A stretch of DNA of 64,000 nucleotides from Valencia hispanica (GCA_963556495.2 OY747710.1:38395000-38458999), one strand, 5' to 3'; numbered from the stretch's first letter, positions 35,445-48,300 are shown. Program-made: numbers and translations. Notes: generated by a model from the letters alone, not told the origin.

Positions 35445-36330
35445 TGATGGCTCTTGATGCACTAACTCCAGCCTCAGTCCGCTCCTTGTGAAGGTCACCA
35501 ACACTTTTGAATTGCCTGTTCCTGACAATCCTCTCCAGGTTACGGTCATCCCTGCTGCTTGTGCACCTTTTTCTTCCACACTTTTCCCTTCCACATAACT
35601 TTCTAATAATGTGCATTTAGATGTCCCCTGGAAACACTTTCGTTGTATTGTGGTCTATTTGCAGCGCGTTTTTCTAATGTGTTGTGTCGTTTTTCTAAAT
35701 GCTTCACACGTGTTGTCAAATTGATGAATATCTTTTCTCAATTTGCTTGTGTTTTGTCTTTTTGCATGTGTTTTCTTATGTTGTGTGCTGTGACCTTTCA
35801 GGGCCACCATACTTCTGGGCAAAGAAGACTTCTTGTATTCTGTTTTGTGGTCATATGAAACAAAAAGTAATTGTTTTTGCCTCCAACCTCAAAAACACCA
35901 TCCTCAATGTCAAGCACGTTGTTGGTAACATACATTTTGGAGATGTTTTTCAGCCAAAGAGAAAGGCAGCCTGATCAAAGTAAATAGGATTTTCAACAAC
36001 ATTAGGCAGTTTGTAGAGCAACTTGGTCCTGGGCAACAATGAACATTTCACCGTGTCAGTGACCCAAACGAACGTTGTACAAAAAGGGTTAGCAAAAAAA
36101 ACAAATAGTCAACTTTCTGAAACGACCCAGATTCCTGACCTATATGTGATAGAGAAACTGAATGGGGCTAAAGATTAGGGTGATGTTAAAAGAGGCCTTC
36201 AACGCTCAATGAACTGGAGCTCATCAGATGAATGATGGGCACATGCAGAAAGCTGGTTAGCAATTATAAGAAATGTCTGCCTCATGCAAATGCTAATTAA
36301 GGCTTTTCCATTATTTATCGGGAAGAGTAT
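35445..36330. other. Gene-free stretch
   Basis: Nothing recognised. Frames at 35643-35858 and 35699-35974 lack motifs. Confidence 0.4.
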
Positions 36331-36339
36331 GGAGAAAGT

Positions 36340-36425
36340 TCACTCCGTGACTGCTGGAGATAGACACCAGCCCCCCGCAACCCTGCAGAGGATGGGCGGG
36401 TATAGTGAATGGATGGATGGATGGA
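36340..36425 (+). repeat. SINE 3'-end fragment with (GGAT)n tail
   Basis: GGAGATAGACACCAGCCCCC...GCAACCCTGCAGAGGATGGGCGGGTATAG followed by ATGGATGGATGG is the 3' part of the SINE family seen full-length at 38137-38478, in the opposite orientation. Confidence 0.6.
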
Positions 36426-38123
36426 GAATGGAAAAGGCATTTCCTGTTCTACTTTAAATAAAAACAGGATTTTCCCACAATGACAACCCATGTACATAGT
36501 CTTATATTTTGAGAGATGACTGTGTCATTTCAATTAACAAAGCAATTACTTGGTTGAAGGAAAATAATTAAATCTATATCTGTCTTGAGTATGAATAATT
36601 ATGGGCTTAACTGTACATGCCTATTAACCCCATCAGATGGAAATCCCACATATTTTGCATCTTTACATCCACCATCAGAGTATAATGATAAGATCAAAAC
36701 TTGATCCAAACAATTAAAGGAGCCTGTAATTTTCACTTTTCCATGAGAAAAAAAACGTATGTTATGATTGCCTAACGATTATACACTGGCCGGGAAGCCG
36801 ATATTTAAAAGTGAAGCGTTTGTTTACCCCTGGGTTCGTCAACCAGCCCACGTGCACGCGCACTCAAATACGTGGTTTTAATTTCTGGTCGATTTGACGT
36901 CAAGTCGGCACAGGATATACCATATATAGACATCGCAGACCTACGCTGCAGGAAGGAATATTTTTTCTATTTGTTTACGCCGGAATCCTTTACGAATTTG
37001 GGACAATATCAGGCGAATTTGGCATCAAAGCTCTGTTTTGAAAAAGACGCCATTCCAACAATCAGAGACTTGCCTGCAATTGAAACGGTAAGGCTGTGTT
37101 TTAATTGCTCTGCTGTGTGTAACAAACAGCAGCTAACTGCTAATGCGGCTATTGTATGCTAGCGGGAGTAGTAGATATGGGTTAGATATGCTGAAGCTTA
37201 CCTGCGGTGTCAACCCCCCTCGTTCCTCCCACCAATCAACGCGCCCCTCATTTGCATTATTACAATGACCGTCCATGACAGCCAAAATATTGCATCAGAT
37301 CTCACAAGACAATAATGCCTTCAGAAATAAGGGTCAGAGGAGCTCTGTGTTTATTTTTTTTCACTTTTTTTCAACTTTTCTTTTTTAGAAGGGCCTGAAT
37401 GACTATAATAGAGCGTGGGTATCCAAGGTAATACTAGGTAATGACTCCTTTAATTAAAAATGTTCTTCTTTTTGATCTTTTAGCTAACCAAGAACTCTAG
37501 ACAGAATTGATCTAAGAAAGAAAATCCTCAAAACTATAAAACAACAGAAGAATTAGGTCAGAAATTATGTTTCTGAATCAATAATGGACATTGGCAGGGT
37601 GCTGATTTATTCAGACATAAAAAGTATGCTTTAATCTTAAAGTTAATCATTCTATGAAATTATTACATGTGGCTCATACAAATATTCTGTGCTAACCTGT
37701 ATATATTTCTGAAGAAAAAAGAAGCACAAGAAATTATACAGATTTCGCAGCATTTGCAGACTTTAATTGTGTAAGAAACTCTAGTAGTTAACCTCTAAAT
37801 AGTTACATCTGCAGGATATTCCCACTGTAAGTACGTGGATCTTTCCCGGGTGTGTATTTATTTTCTATAGTCCCTTTATCATGTGTCAGTTCATCTTTGA
37901 CACACTTTCAAGATCAGAGTGTTTGATTAAAGTAAGATATCATAAATTAATTCTTTGGTTTTTACAGACATTTTAGACATGAGATCATGTCTGACCTTGT
38001 CTCCCACAAACGCGCTCTGTGTCAGAGCTATTTTGGATCTGATCACCCAAACAATGCAAATACGGTTTAATGGAAAACAACCTTAACTGTTAACCAGGAT
38101 ATGTTCATACAGTAGTTTATTGT
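36426..38123. other. Mostly empty stretch; weak exon-like frame at 36872-37089
   Basis: The frame beginning DVKSAQDIPYIDIADLRCR ends at a good donor (AAACG|GTAAGG near 37089) in a locally CpG-richer segment, so a first exon of an unknown gene or transposon is possible. I do not recognise the peptide. The rest holds nothing identifiable. Confidence 0.25.
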
Positions 38124-38136
38124 CAAACCCTCCATC

Positions 38137-38478
38137 CATCCATCCATCCATTTTCTATACCCGTCATTCCTATGCAGGGTTGCGGGGGGGCTGGTGCCTA
38201 TCTCCAGCGGTCAAGGGGCGAGAGGCGGGGTACACCCTGGACAGGTCGCCAGTCCATCGCAGGGCAACCATACACTCATACCTAATTTTTTAAAGAAACC
38301 AATTCACCTAACAGTCATGTTTTTGGACTGTGGGAGGAAGCCGGAGTACCCGGAGACAACCCACGCATGCACAGGGAGAACATGCAAACTCCATGCAGAA
38401 AGACCCCAGGTTGGGATTTGAACCCAGGACCTTCTTGCTGCAAGGCAACAGTGCTACCAACTGCGCCACTGTGCAGCC
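38137..38478 (-). mobile_element. tRNA-derived SINE with 13-bp target duplication
   Basis: On the minus strand the element starts GGCTGCACAGTGGCGCAGTTGG, containing an A box. A B box (GGTTCAAATCC, + positions 38414-38424) follows at tRNA spacing, then a non-tRNA body and a (GGAT)n 3' tail. CAAACCCTCCATC flanks it exactly at 38124-38136 and 38479-38491, a 13-bp duplication typical of LINE-driven insertion. It lies about 240 bp upstream of the start codon of lectin copy D, inside the block conserved among copies. Confidence 0.85.
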
Positions 38479-38715
38479 CAAACCCTCCATCATGAAATAT
38501 ATTCAAATTCAGGTCCAACCATAAAACTGGATCATATCTACATGAGAGAGGAGAGTAACAGCATGCCAAAGTGTGTGAAGTTATCAACCCAAACTGACTC
38601 TTATTTTATGTAATTTTAGAAGAAGCTGTGTCTTTGCACACCTTCTGTTCTGAACACAATTTAATAATCTTTATTAAGAACAGTTATTTTTCTCCGGTTA
38701 TTTTTTACTCCAAAG

Positions 38716-40273
38716 ATGCCGTGGATTCTGTTCTTCATCTATCTTATTGGTAGGTTGCTCATTTACTTTGTTGCTTGATGTTGAAATTACAAAACAGCTC
38801 TAGAGTTCAGTGCTACTGTCAATGGCCTACTTTACTATACAGCTAAAATAATGTCATACTTTATGAAAACATTTCAGGGTTCGAATCTAAAGTTTATGAA
38901 TATTAATTATTGTATTAAAGCTGAAAGCTGCTCTGACTGCTTAGCAAAGAAAACAAAACAGAACTTCTTTATTTTTTTCACAGGAAGGCTGTTTCCAAAT
39001 CAGCAAGCAAGTAGGTCCCACAAAAAGGCAAACATGTCATGAAATGATTTTTATGTAAAGACCAATACTTTTTTTGAAATTTTTGTTCACAGGAGCATTC
39101 AAGACACCAAAGATAAATCTGACTGAAAAGAGAGTATCTCAATCTTCAAATTACACTGATAATGGCACATCATACGTCGCTAACAGAGCCTTCGATGGGG
39201 ATCCATCAACATGTTTTCACACCCTGCAGCAGATTAACTCCTGGTGGAGTATAGACCTGCAGGGTGTTTATGACATTTCCTGTATCTCTATCAGTAACAG
39301 ACAACGGCAGAATAATGTTGCAACTTATATTTCAGGAGCTAAGATCTACATCGGAAACTCTCGTCAGAACAACGGCACCAACAACACGCTGTAAAAAATC
39401 TTGTTACCTTGAACTGATTTCTTTATGCATTTTTACCCCCTTTAGACACAGTATATGTCACGGTGTTGTTTTTGCAGGACTGAAAAGATCAAAAATTGTT
39501 TGTGCTTAGTTTTTATAAACAGTGTTAATATCTCAAAGTCTAAGAAATTCTGCAGGTGAATAAAAGCAAAATCTTGTGTCTGACTTTCAAATATTTTTGT
39601 GTCTCTTTTTTTCAATCAGTATCGGGGCGATACGTCACTGTGTTCATGCCAGAAAACAAACATGTGGTTATCTGTGATGTGAACATCACAGGCACAAAAA
39701 TAGGTACGTGATCCATGTTCATCAACTCCCACCATGGAAAGATACATAAAATTATTTTTAAGAATTTCCGTTTTGAAGGAAATTGTCAAACGTTTAATTG
39801 TTGCAAACATATAAGGTTACTGTAACATTTGAAAGAATATTCTGCTGCATACGAGCATCTTGTCTGTCTCAGGTATTCACATTGCAGGCAGTGTGTGTCT
39901 ACTGTCATATTCAGAAATGTGGCATGATGAGTTTCAGAGAACATTATAACCAAACTGAAATATTTTTCTTCCTTCTCTTGATAACGCTGGATTTACTTCA
40001 CCCTCTAAAAAAGAAGTTACTTTTTTTATCAGTTTGTGTGTCCCAACACTTTATTTTAAACTGAGTTTATTTTCTTTTTAAGATTCACCATTTCGACTGA
40101 TTGATAAAAACTCAACCTGGGAAGAAGCCCTGTACTACTGCAGAGATAACCACAGGGATCTGGCCTCCATCTTGGATGAACAGATGCAGGCCTTTGCTGA
40201 GCTGGAGGCTGAGAAGGCCAACAGTCTGACTATGAAGAGTTTAATTTTATCTGTCGGCTCCAGTAGGATTTAG
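38716..40273 (+). pseudogene. Lectin array copy D: two internal deletions
   Basis: Exons 1-3 are intact and in phase: 38716-38749 (signal peptide MPWILFFIYLI...), 38984-39010 and 39093-39390 (fucolectin domain with NRAFDGDPSTCFHT and SWWSIDLQGVYDIS). Exon 4 (39620-39703) has lost its first ~65 nt and its acceptor. An AG inside the old exon (TTCAATCAG) could serve as acceptor but gives the wrong phase and an early stop. The lectin exon (40083-40273) lost about 175 bp of its core between KANS and the final FNFIC region, and the join is out of frame. A protein ending soon after exon 3 could still be made, but the two-domain lectin cannot. Confidence 0.85.
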
Positions 40274-41510
40274 GACTTCTACTTTATTGTAGTATTGCTT
40301 TGTTATAAAAACAGCTTATGTTTTTATTCATTCAAAAGTTTTAGAAATTTTATTCTGGGGTTTTTTGTTGTTGTTTTTCTTTTTTTGTTGTACTTCCTTG
40401 TAATGCCTGGATGCTGAATTCTGAAATAGAGTGCTTAATTTATAAGGTTGTTACATGTTTCTGCGAGACAAATAATCATAAAGAATGGCTTTTGTAACCT
40501 TTTATATTATGTAACATTTTGTTTTTGTCATACCAGTTAAATTCCTAACCAAGCAAAAATCTGGATCCACTATTGAGTTTAATTAAATTTGATATCCAAG
40601 GTGCCTGGAGATTCAGCTCTTGTATCTGATGATTTCAAAAGCAATAGTTGGTTTTTGAGGACAATACTTTTGTTAGCACTGACTTTTATTACAGTCCCAC
40701 AGGTAAGATTTATATGCTTCCAGTAACCACGGCCCTCATTTACCAATCGTTGTAGAAACTGTCCAATATTCTATCCTACGAATGAGATTTAGTCAAAAGT
40801 CGGATTTATCAAATATGCGGAATTTTTGTTGTCAGTTAACGCAAATTCATTTTAACACCTATAGTTGTTGCCCTCTGCTATCAGGTGTTCTTCTGCTTTA
40901 TGCAGTTATATTCCTGCTGCAGACATTTTTTAAACAAAAATAGCCATGAGCGGAAATGTCTGCCTGATAGGTTTTTCCATAGTTTTTGTGCCTGATATCA
41001 AAAAAATTATTATTTTCATCGATATTGAAATTTTTTTTTTTCCCATAAAATCACATTTTCCTTTCACTAAAAGTTTATTTAATTATTAAGTCCGGGAGAT
41101 GTGGCTGCATTTAGACGAGCAATCCAAAAAGTAACAGAACAAAGGGTTAAAAGTGAATGCATAAAAGAGAAACAAAAAAACCACAAGTGACTTGATTACT
41201 AATTTTTCATGTTGAATATTTGAATTAATATTTGTAACTGAGCTGTTAACTCAGTTTGTCCTCCATTTCGTTGTGCCTGTTCTTTCACTTCCAAGAACCA
41301 AACTTGTTACCCCAAGCAAAACACACGCCTCCATGACCATTTTGCATTTTCCACAGCATAGCCATACAGTTTAAGTTTAAGTTCACCCACACTTTATATA
41401 AATAAAATAGTGAAAATACTGCTGTTGCATATTCTTGGCAAAACAGTTAAACATTTGCAAAAATAAAAACCACCAAAAAAGTGCACAATAACTAAATCCA
41501 ACATACTTAA
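40274..41510. other. Gene-free stretch
   Basis: No coding signal. Sequence near 40735-40830 (CCCTCATTTACCAATCG...) resembles a DNA-transposon subterminal region, but no partner end was found. Confidence 0.35.
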
Positions 41511-41534
41511 ACACACACACACACACACACACAC
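41511..41534. repeat. (AC)n microsatellite
   Basis: About 12 AC units directly precede the hAT target duplication. Confidence 0.9.
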
Positions 41535-42273
41535 ATACATACTGGGGTTGCCAACTTCCAGCAAATCAAATAAGGAACCACCCCCCACCCGCCGCCTCAT
41601 GATGCTTAATCAACGTAATCGACTTTAATTTAATGCACGTGTAAAACAAATACACAGAAATCAATTATTTTTCTACAATAATTAAATAGATTCAACATCT
41701 TTCTTTGACAGAATTGCAGACTGCACAGATGGTACCGTCCCAAAGGAAAAAGTACTATAGCTTACTAGGGTATATATTAGACTCAATAATTTTTACTATA
41801 TAAGATAATGAATTTCTATACATTTAACAGATGACCACTTTAGCTGTAAGATTCTGATATTTTTTTTATTAAAAGCTAGACATTTTAAATGAGAATGAAA
41901 AAGAAAAGTATTTATTTCACCCCCTTTCCCTGTTAATGCCCTACCTGGCCCCATCGCAAAGCCGCAGAGCCGCCCCTGCACAGCTACCAGCTGTCAGCTA
42001 TGTAGAAAGGGATCCTCGTGTTATTTGTATCTCAGAAACAGTTCATAACTTCGCTTCAACTCATTCATGTCAGCTAAAAGGTAAACCTGTTTCTCCATCA
42101 CCTGTTCAGCTCTGATGATTCACTAAGAACATCTCCTGGTTTCATCTTCATGTTTCCATCTCACCACATATCCAAACCGATATCATGACCAGCAGCTTTT
42201 ACAGCTGTGGCTTCAGCAAACATCAGCTGATACTAGAAAGTCATGTTAAATCAGTTGTAACAGGTTATTAAAC

Positions 42274-44457
42274 TATGGGATCAGAACAGTATCACCTTGA
42301 AATGAAACTGAAAATAAATATTGGAATTGAAAAATATTATTGTAACTGAACATATTAATTTTGAATCTGAAATAAATCTAGTGAACATTTTTGTATTGAA
42401 AGTGATTTTTTGTTTCTATGAAACTCATGTATATGCATTGAAAGAAATAACTCACGTTTTCAAACTTTCATTTTTTTTACAATGCCAATCTTTTTTTCAA
42501 TACCAATCTTTTTTCAATGCCATCATTTTTTTCAGCTTCATTCAGGTGATACTGTTTTGACGCTTGTGTGTGCACGCGCATGAGGGGCGGGGCTTCAGCC
42601 CCCCATATGTTTGCATGAACGAGGCAGGAGGGAAACTCCGACTGTCCGAGGCAAGACGCAAGAAACAACAGGACATTTACATTGCTAATAATGCGGTTTG
42701 TGGAAGGAAAAAAGACATAAACGGTTTCTTCTCAGTTTCTTCTACTGACCAGTAGACTAGGAGTCTTTGTGATAAAGTTTTATGCTTGTGTAGCCTGTCT
42801 TTGTTGGAGGTTCTCCTCATTACAGACAGTTTGGTATGAAGGGATGTAAATACACACTATATAGGCTATACCATATTAAATAACTGTATTTATTTCAGAT
42901 CCACAATATATATTTACAATGCATGTTAATAACGTTAACAAATCAATTAAGACACTGACAACTTTTTTTATTTTTTTATTAGATTACAAAACGTAATTGT
43001 GACACACACTCTAAACCAGAAGGTGGCGGTAATGCGCGCCAACTACCATGGCAAACTGAGAAGAAACCGTTTATATATATTTTAATTATTATTATTCCAC
43101 AAACCACATTATGCTTTCTGTACACCTGGAGACTTTGAAACAATTTAGAAAAGATTATTAAAGATTATCAGCTCACATCTAAAGACTTGGGTTAACAGTT
43201 TTTAGTCTCAGACTAAAGATTTTATAAACACTGAATCTTGTTGGGACACTATTTAAGACCACACCTAGGCTATTTTAGCTTCCCGCAAAATTCCTCCAAT
43301 TGCTCAGCATTATTATATATATGTTTCTTTATGTGCGAATGTTGTAGCATTCTTTGCCAAGATTAATGTTATGTCAAATAAAGACTTGCATTCAAAGTGG
43401 GAACGGTATCATCAAGTAACTGGTTAACTCATATCTTTTTAATGCAAGGTGTTTATGCTGTACCACTTGCTCCATGCAGATGCACAGATAGCGCTGGTTT
43501 GTGCCTGTATTCCAGGGGGCAAGGTTGGCATACACTTTTTAATTTATGGCCCATTACTCAGCCATGGAACACAAATATTGTATTTGTTGTGTATGGACCC
43601 TGCCAGGCTCCATAGGCGGCTACAAAACTGTTATTTATAAATATGACATCTATGTTTATAGCCTACTTTCCCGCAGGAACAAAAAAAAAATTTATATGTG
43701 GCAAGGTGCAAGATGATATCATAAACGGGACTCAAACCCACCATCATCAGTGATGTCACCCTGCTTAATAACCATTGTGCCATAGCAGTAAAATACAATC
43801 CAAAACAGCCAGGGTACACTGTAAGCGGACAGGACCCCCACACAGTCATATAGTTGAATGAACGGAGGGAACGGATTACGACTCCATGCGCATGGTTTAA
43901 TAAACCGAGGGTACATTTTCTTACCCCTCAAAAATTATTTCTGCAACTGACCCCTGCCGGGATCTGTAGCTTTGTGCTTCCGCTTGTGTGAGAACAGCTT
44001 TATTGGTTTGTTGATTTAACGACTACACTAGGACTTGCGATAATATCAAACATGTTTGATTCAAAAGACTACAGAAAGACTGTCATAAATCGGGTCCCCA
44101 ACTGCAGATTATCACCTTCCACAAACCACATTAGTAGCAAAGAAAATGTTGATCCCACTCCCTGCCTCGTTCATGCAAACATATGGGGGGGCTGAAGCCC
44201 CGCCCCTCATGCGCGTGCACACACAAGCCTTCAAAACAGTATCACCTGAATGAAGCTGAAAAAAATGATGGCATTGAAAAAAGGATTGGTATTGTACAAA
44301 AAAATTGGCATTATATAAAAAAAATTCACTTTCAATACAAAAATGTTCACTAGATTTATTTCCAATTCAGAATTAATATTTTCAGTTACAATAATATTTT
44401 TCAATGCCAATATTTATTTTCAGTTTCACTTCAAGGTGATACTGTTCTGATCCCATA
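42274..44457. mobile_element. Unclassified long-inverted-repeat transposon nested in the hAT element
   Basis: TATGGGATCAGAACAGTATCACC at the left and its near-perfect reverse complement at the right begin inverted arms of about 350 bp (42274-42625 and 44145-44457). The arms include a GAGGGGCGGGGCTTCAGCCCC motif at the inner edge. TTAAAC at 42268-42273 and 44458-44463 is an exact 6-bp duplication. A second, inner inverted repeat pairs about 42690-42745 with 43050-43110 (CGGTTTCTTCTCAGTTT). The centre has no transposase. The 6-bp duplication does not fit hAT, Tc1 or Harbinger, so the superfamily is unassigned. Confidence 0.7.
43718..43795 (-). repeat. tRNA-like SINE head or tRNA pseudogene
   Basis: The minus strand contains ATGGCACAATGGTTATTAAGC (A-box-like) and, at tRNA spacing, GGGTTTGAGTCCC (B-box-like). 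Base-paired arms are incomplete, so it reads as a SINE head or decayed tRNA inside the nested element rather than a functional tRNA gene. Confidence 0.4.
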
Positions 44458-44810
44458 TTAAACGTGCTGCTGTTAAACTAACGAGAGCGAGAGAGAGACG
44501 GCACTTCCGACAGAAAAGCCGATCAGCTGATCATTGATCAGTTTCATGATTGAAGGAGCAACAGGAGAGAATGAGAGAAGAAGAGGCAGCTGCACAGCGT
44601 AAAGACACAGAATAACTCCACAGTTGTCTCTTTTTTAATTGTAGCTGAAGTACGGGACAAACCGCGTTCTTTTTCACCTCAATACAGAACGCATTTTCTC
44701 TGAATACGGGACGGTTCCGTTTTTTACAGGACGGTTGGCAACCCTAATACCTACATACACTCACATTAACATTTGTCAGTTCTCACAAAGTGAGAGAATA
44801 AAACACTATC

Positions 44811-45263
44811 TGTAATGGCTGTTAAACAAGAACAGTTCAATTTAAAAAGGATAGTTTACATCTTATAGTGCTTTATTATGGAATTTCCGCTTAAACCAAA
44901 GGTATTTTATTTTGAAGCACACGTATGGTTACCAGGACGGAAATATATAACAAACGAAGCATGGTGCAAGCAAAATCAAAGTGGAATAAAAGGTTTAAAG
45001 GTTTAGCACCGTTCAGAAAGGAGGAACAAGGTAAACAAATGTTTAATGGTTTTTAGAAAGTGTGTCTTCTTGATTGTTATTAGTGTAATTTGCTGTAATT
45101 TGGAATTATAGAGATGGAAAAGTGACACTTTGTTATTTTCTTTCATGTGTGCTAATTCAGCTCTTACGTTGGTTGAAGTTGGAATACAAAAGGACAAGGT
45201 TCAAATAAAATCATACTGCTAAAACCATCAGTAAGGCTCATCTTTGTCTGACTGGGAGCTACA
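44811..45263 (+). repeat. BEL/Pao 5' LTR (453 bp)
   Basis: The LTR starts TGTAATGG and ends GAGCTACA. It matches the 3' LTR at 51449-51901 with two differences (G/T changes near 45011 and 45061). The target duplication CTATC precedes it at 44806-44810. A strong GTAAGAG donor-like sequence begins directly after it. I could not assign the primer-binding site to a tRNA. Confidence 0.95.
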
Positions 45264-45374
45264 GTAAGAGCTTGATGCCAACCATCACGGCGTTTCACCA
45301 CGAGGTTTCTGAACTTCATCGTGCAGTTACAAAGAACAGACAGCAGAGGGCCGAGATTGCTCTAATGGAAAACC

Positions 45375-48300
45375 ATGGCGGACGGTAAAAGAACACAAGA
45401 TTCATCCAGTTCTTCTGTGAGTACTGAAAACATTGAAGAACATTTTGCTAGTCCACAAATGGAAAAACACAATGACAAACCACTCATTGAAGGCACAAAT
45501 ATAAGCACAGAGAAGAAATTGGACAAATCAGCTAAACACACAGAAAGGGCAACAGAAACCCACCCAGAGCAACTACGTCGTTCTGAACGTACTAAAATGC
45601 CGACAGAAAAAATGATTTCCTACCAAAAGGAAGAATTAGACAAAAAAGAAAAAAGGCTGATCAGCTTATATGAACAGTGGAAAAGGATTGCCAGAAAGAC
45701 TAGAGAAGAATTAAAGGCAGACATTACAGAAGAGGATATGTCAGCACTTGCAGACAACTTAGAGAAAAGAAAAAATGACGTCACAGAACTTTACACTGAA
45801 ATAAGAAATCAAGTCACACCACCACCAGATTTAAGAAGAAAAATCGACGCATGTGAAGCTGTTACCCGAGACATCATTAAAGTCATTCATGAGAGAATAA
45901 CAGGCATAGATGGAGATTTTGAAGCTGAATATGAGCAACATCGTCTTAGAGAGTTATTAAATAGAGACTATGCATACTCCATTTATGGTTCCACTGCTGC
46001 TCAGTCTCACATCTCATACCGCTCTTCATCTTCCCATACTACATCCAAACGAGCAGATCTTGCTGCAGAGGTGGCAGCGAAGGAAACAGAATACAGAATA
46101 GTACAAGAGGAGAGAAAGCAAAAGGAAAAAATAAAAGCTCTAGAAGAGCATCAGAGAAAAGAACTCGAAAAACTAAAGGCTGAACTTGATAGCCTGCATG
46201 CTGAAAAGGAAATGGAGTCAGCTCGAGCCAGACTTCAAGCTTATGATAAAGAGATAAGACATGAAACGGAACCACTGCTGATCAACATGCAGCATGATCA
46301 GGGGAACCATAATCCTGCACCTCAAACGTCTTCAGTGCATTCTTCACACGCAGCAGTGTTATCTGCACCAGTAACTGTTAGTGAACTGACTCAAGCCATG
46401 CAGGATAACATAACATTAAATAGGCTTCCCACCCCACAACCAACGGTATTTGATGGAGAACCTCTTCACTTTATCGAATGGAAAAAATCCTTCATGTCAC
46501 TAATCGGCCAAAGAGGAATTCCTCCAGCAGACAAGCTGTATTATCTGAAAAGGTATGTCAGTGGCCCACCTCTCAAATGTTTAGAAGGTACGTTCTTTAG
46601 AAATGATGAAGCAGCATATCAGGATGCCTGGAAAAAACTAGACCAACGATACGGACAGGCATTTTTGATCCAAAGAGCCTTCAGAGAGAAATTGACAAAC
46701 TGGCCAAAAATACACAATAAAGATGCGGAAGGACTAAGAAGTTTTGCTGACTTCATAAGTGCCTGCGATTCAGCGATCCCTCATGTCAACGGCCTTGAAA
46801 TATTAAATGATTGTGAAGAAAATCAAAAACTGACACAAAAGCTACCTGACTGGGCAGCCGCCAGGTGGAACCGCGAAGTTACAAAGGCACTAATGAATGG
46901 TCAAGAATTTCCAAAACTAAGCGAATTTGCTGCATTTCTACAGGAAAAAGCTGAAGTAGCCTGCAACCCTATTACTTCCATCCATGCTCTTCGTGCCTCT
47001 GAACCATCCAGTGAGAAAAGAAGTTCAGGTGACTATAAAAGAAATAAGGCAAGTGTTTTAAGTACAAAGACTTTTGTGCAATTGGACAAAGGGTCAAATT
47101 CCAGACTCCAGTGTATGCTGTGCCAAAACTCACATAGACTACATCAATGTCCGGACTTCCTGAAAAGGCAGCTGGAGGAAAGACGAACATTTGTGAAAGA
47201 CAAAAAACTATGTTACGGCTGTTTGAATCAACATCATAGTGTGAGAGAATGTCGTCAGCGCCTCACCTGTGAAATCTGCACAAAAAGGCATCCAACCTGC
47301 CTCCATGATGACAACTACAGCAAAGACAAAGCTGCAGAAAGACCAGTGAGTAGACATAATACATCACAAAGGTGCATATCAGAGACAACGAATGCTATGG
47401 CACTTAATGTTGCTAGAGAAGGACAATGTGCTACTTCAATGATCGTTCCTGTATGGGTGTCATCCACTACAAACCCAAAGGTAGAAAAACTTGTCTCTGC
47501 CTTATTAGATACTCAGAGTGACACAGCTTTTATTGAGAAAGACTTAAGTGAGGAACTACAAGTTGAAAGCTACCCAGTAAAACTAAAGTTAACAACAATG
47601 ATTGGAGAAAATGCATTTATACATAGCTGTAGAGTAATTGGTCTCCGAGTGCTTGGTTACAATTCTGCCACACACATTGACCTTCCTCCTACATACACAA
47701 AGGATCATATCCCTGCCAACCGAGAACAAATACCAACTTGTGACACAGCTAAGCAATGGGGCCATCTAACAAAACTCAGAGATGACATACCTCCTCTTCT
47801 CAGTTGCGAAGTGGGTTTATTGCTAGGCTACAACTGTTCAAGAGTGTTGGCACCCAGGCAAGTGGTTTTAGGCAAGGAGGATGAACCATATGCTGTCCAA
47901 ACAGTTTTAGGATGGAGCATAGTGGGCACTTCAGGAACCTGCAATCAAACAAACAAAGTTAAAAGCATCTCTCATCGTGCCTCTATTAAAGAGATGCCAC
48001 CAATGACCCCTTTTGATGCAATCTGTGCTTTGGAGAGTGACTTTAAAGAAGCAGCTGTAAAAGATAAAACTGTTTCACAGGATGATCTTAGCTTTCTCAA
48101 GAAACTTCAAGAATCAATAAAAAGAAATAAACAAGGACACTATGAGATGCCATTGCCCTTTAAAAAGAGGCCATCCATGCCAGATAACAGACTGCTTGCA
48201 GAAATTCGGCTTGACCAGCTCAAACGAAAACTCTCAAAAAATGACAAATACAGGGAAGATTATGTTAAATACATGTCAGATATTATAAAGAGAGGAGAGG

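Larger units (their letters stand above)
41543..44746. mobile_element. hAT-type element (TRGGGTTGCCAAC ends) carrying a nested element
   Basis: The left end TGGGGTTGCCAAC and the right end GTTGGCAACCCTA form inverted repeats. They are flanked by ATACATAC (41535-41542) and ATACCTAC (44747-44754), an 8-bp duplication with one mismatch, as in hAT insertions. Without the nested element at 42274-44457 the hAT part is only about 1 kb, with no transposase reading frame, so it is non-autonomous. Confidence 0.7.

Noticed and set aside
43718..43795. Functional tRNA gene
   Set aside because: A- and B-box-like sequences are present, but the arms do not pair convincingly and it lies inside a mobile element.
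45003..45197. Minus-strand frames of 64 codons, nearly identical at 45003-45197 and 51641-51835
   Set aside because: They lie inside the two LTRs and are duplicates of the same non-coding sequence, not a repeated gene.
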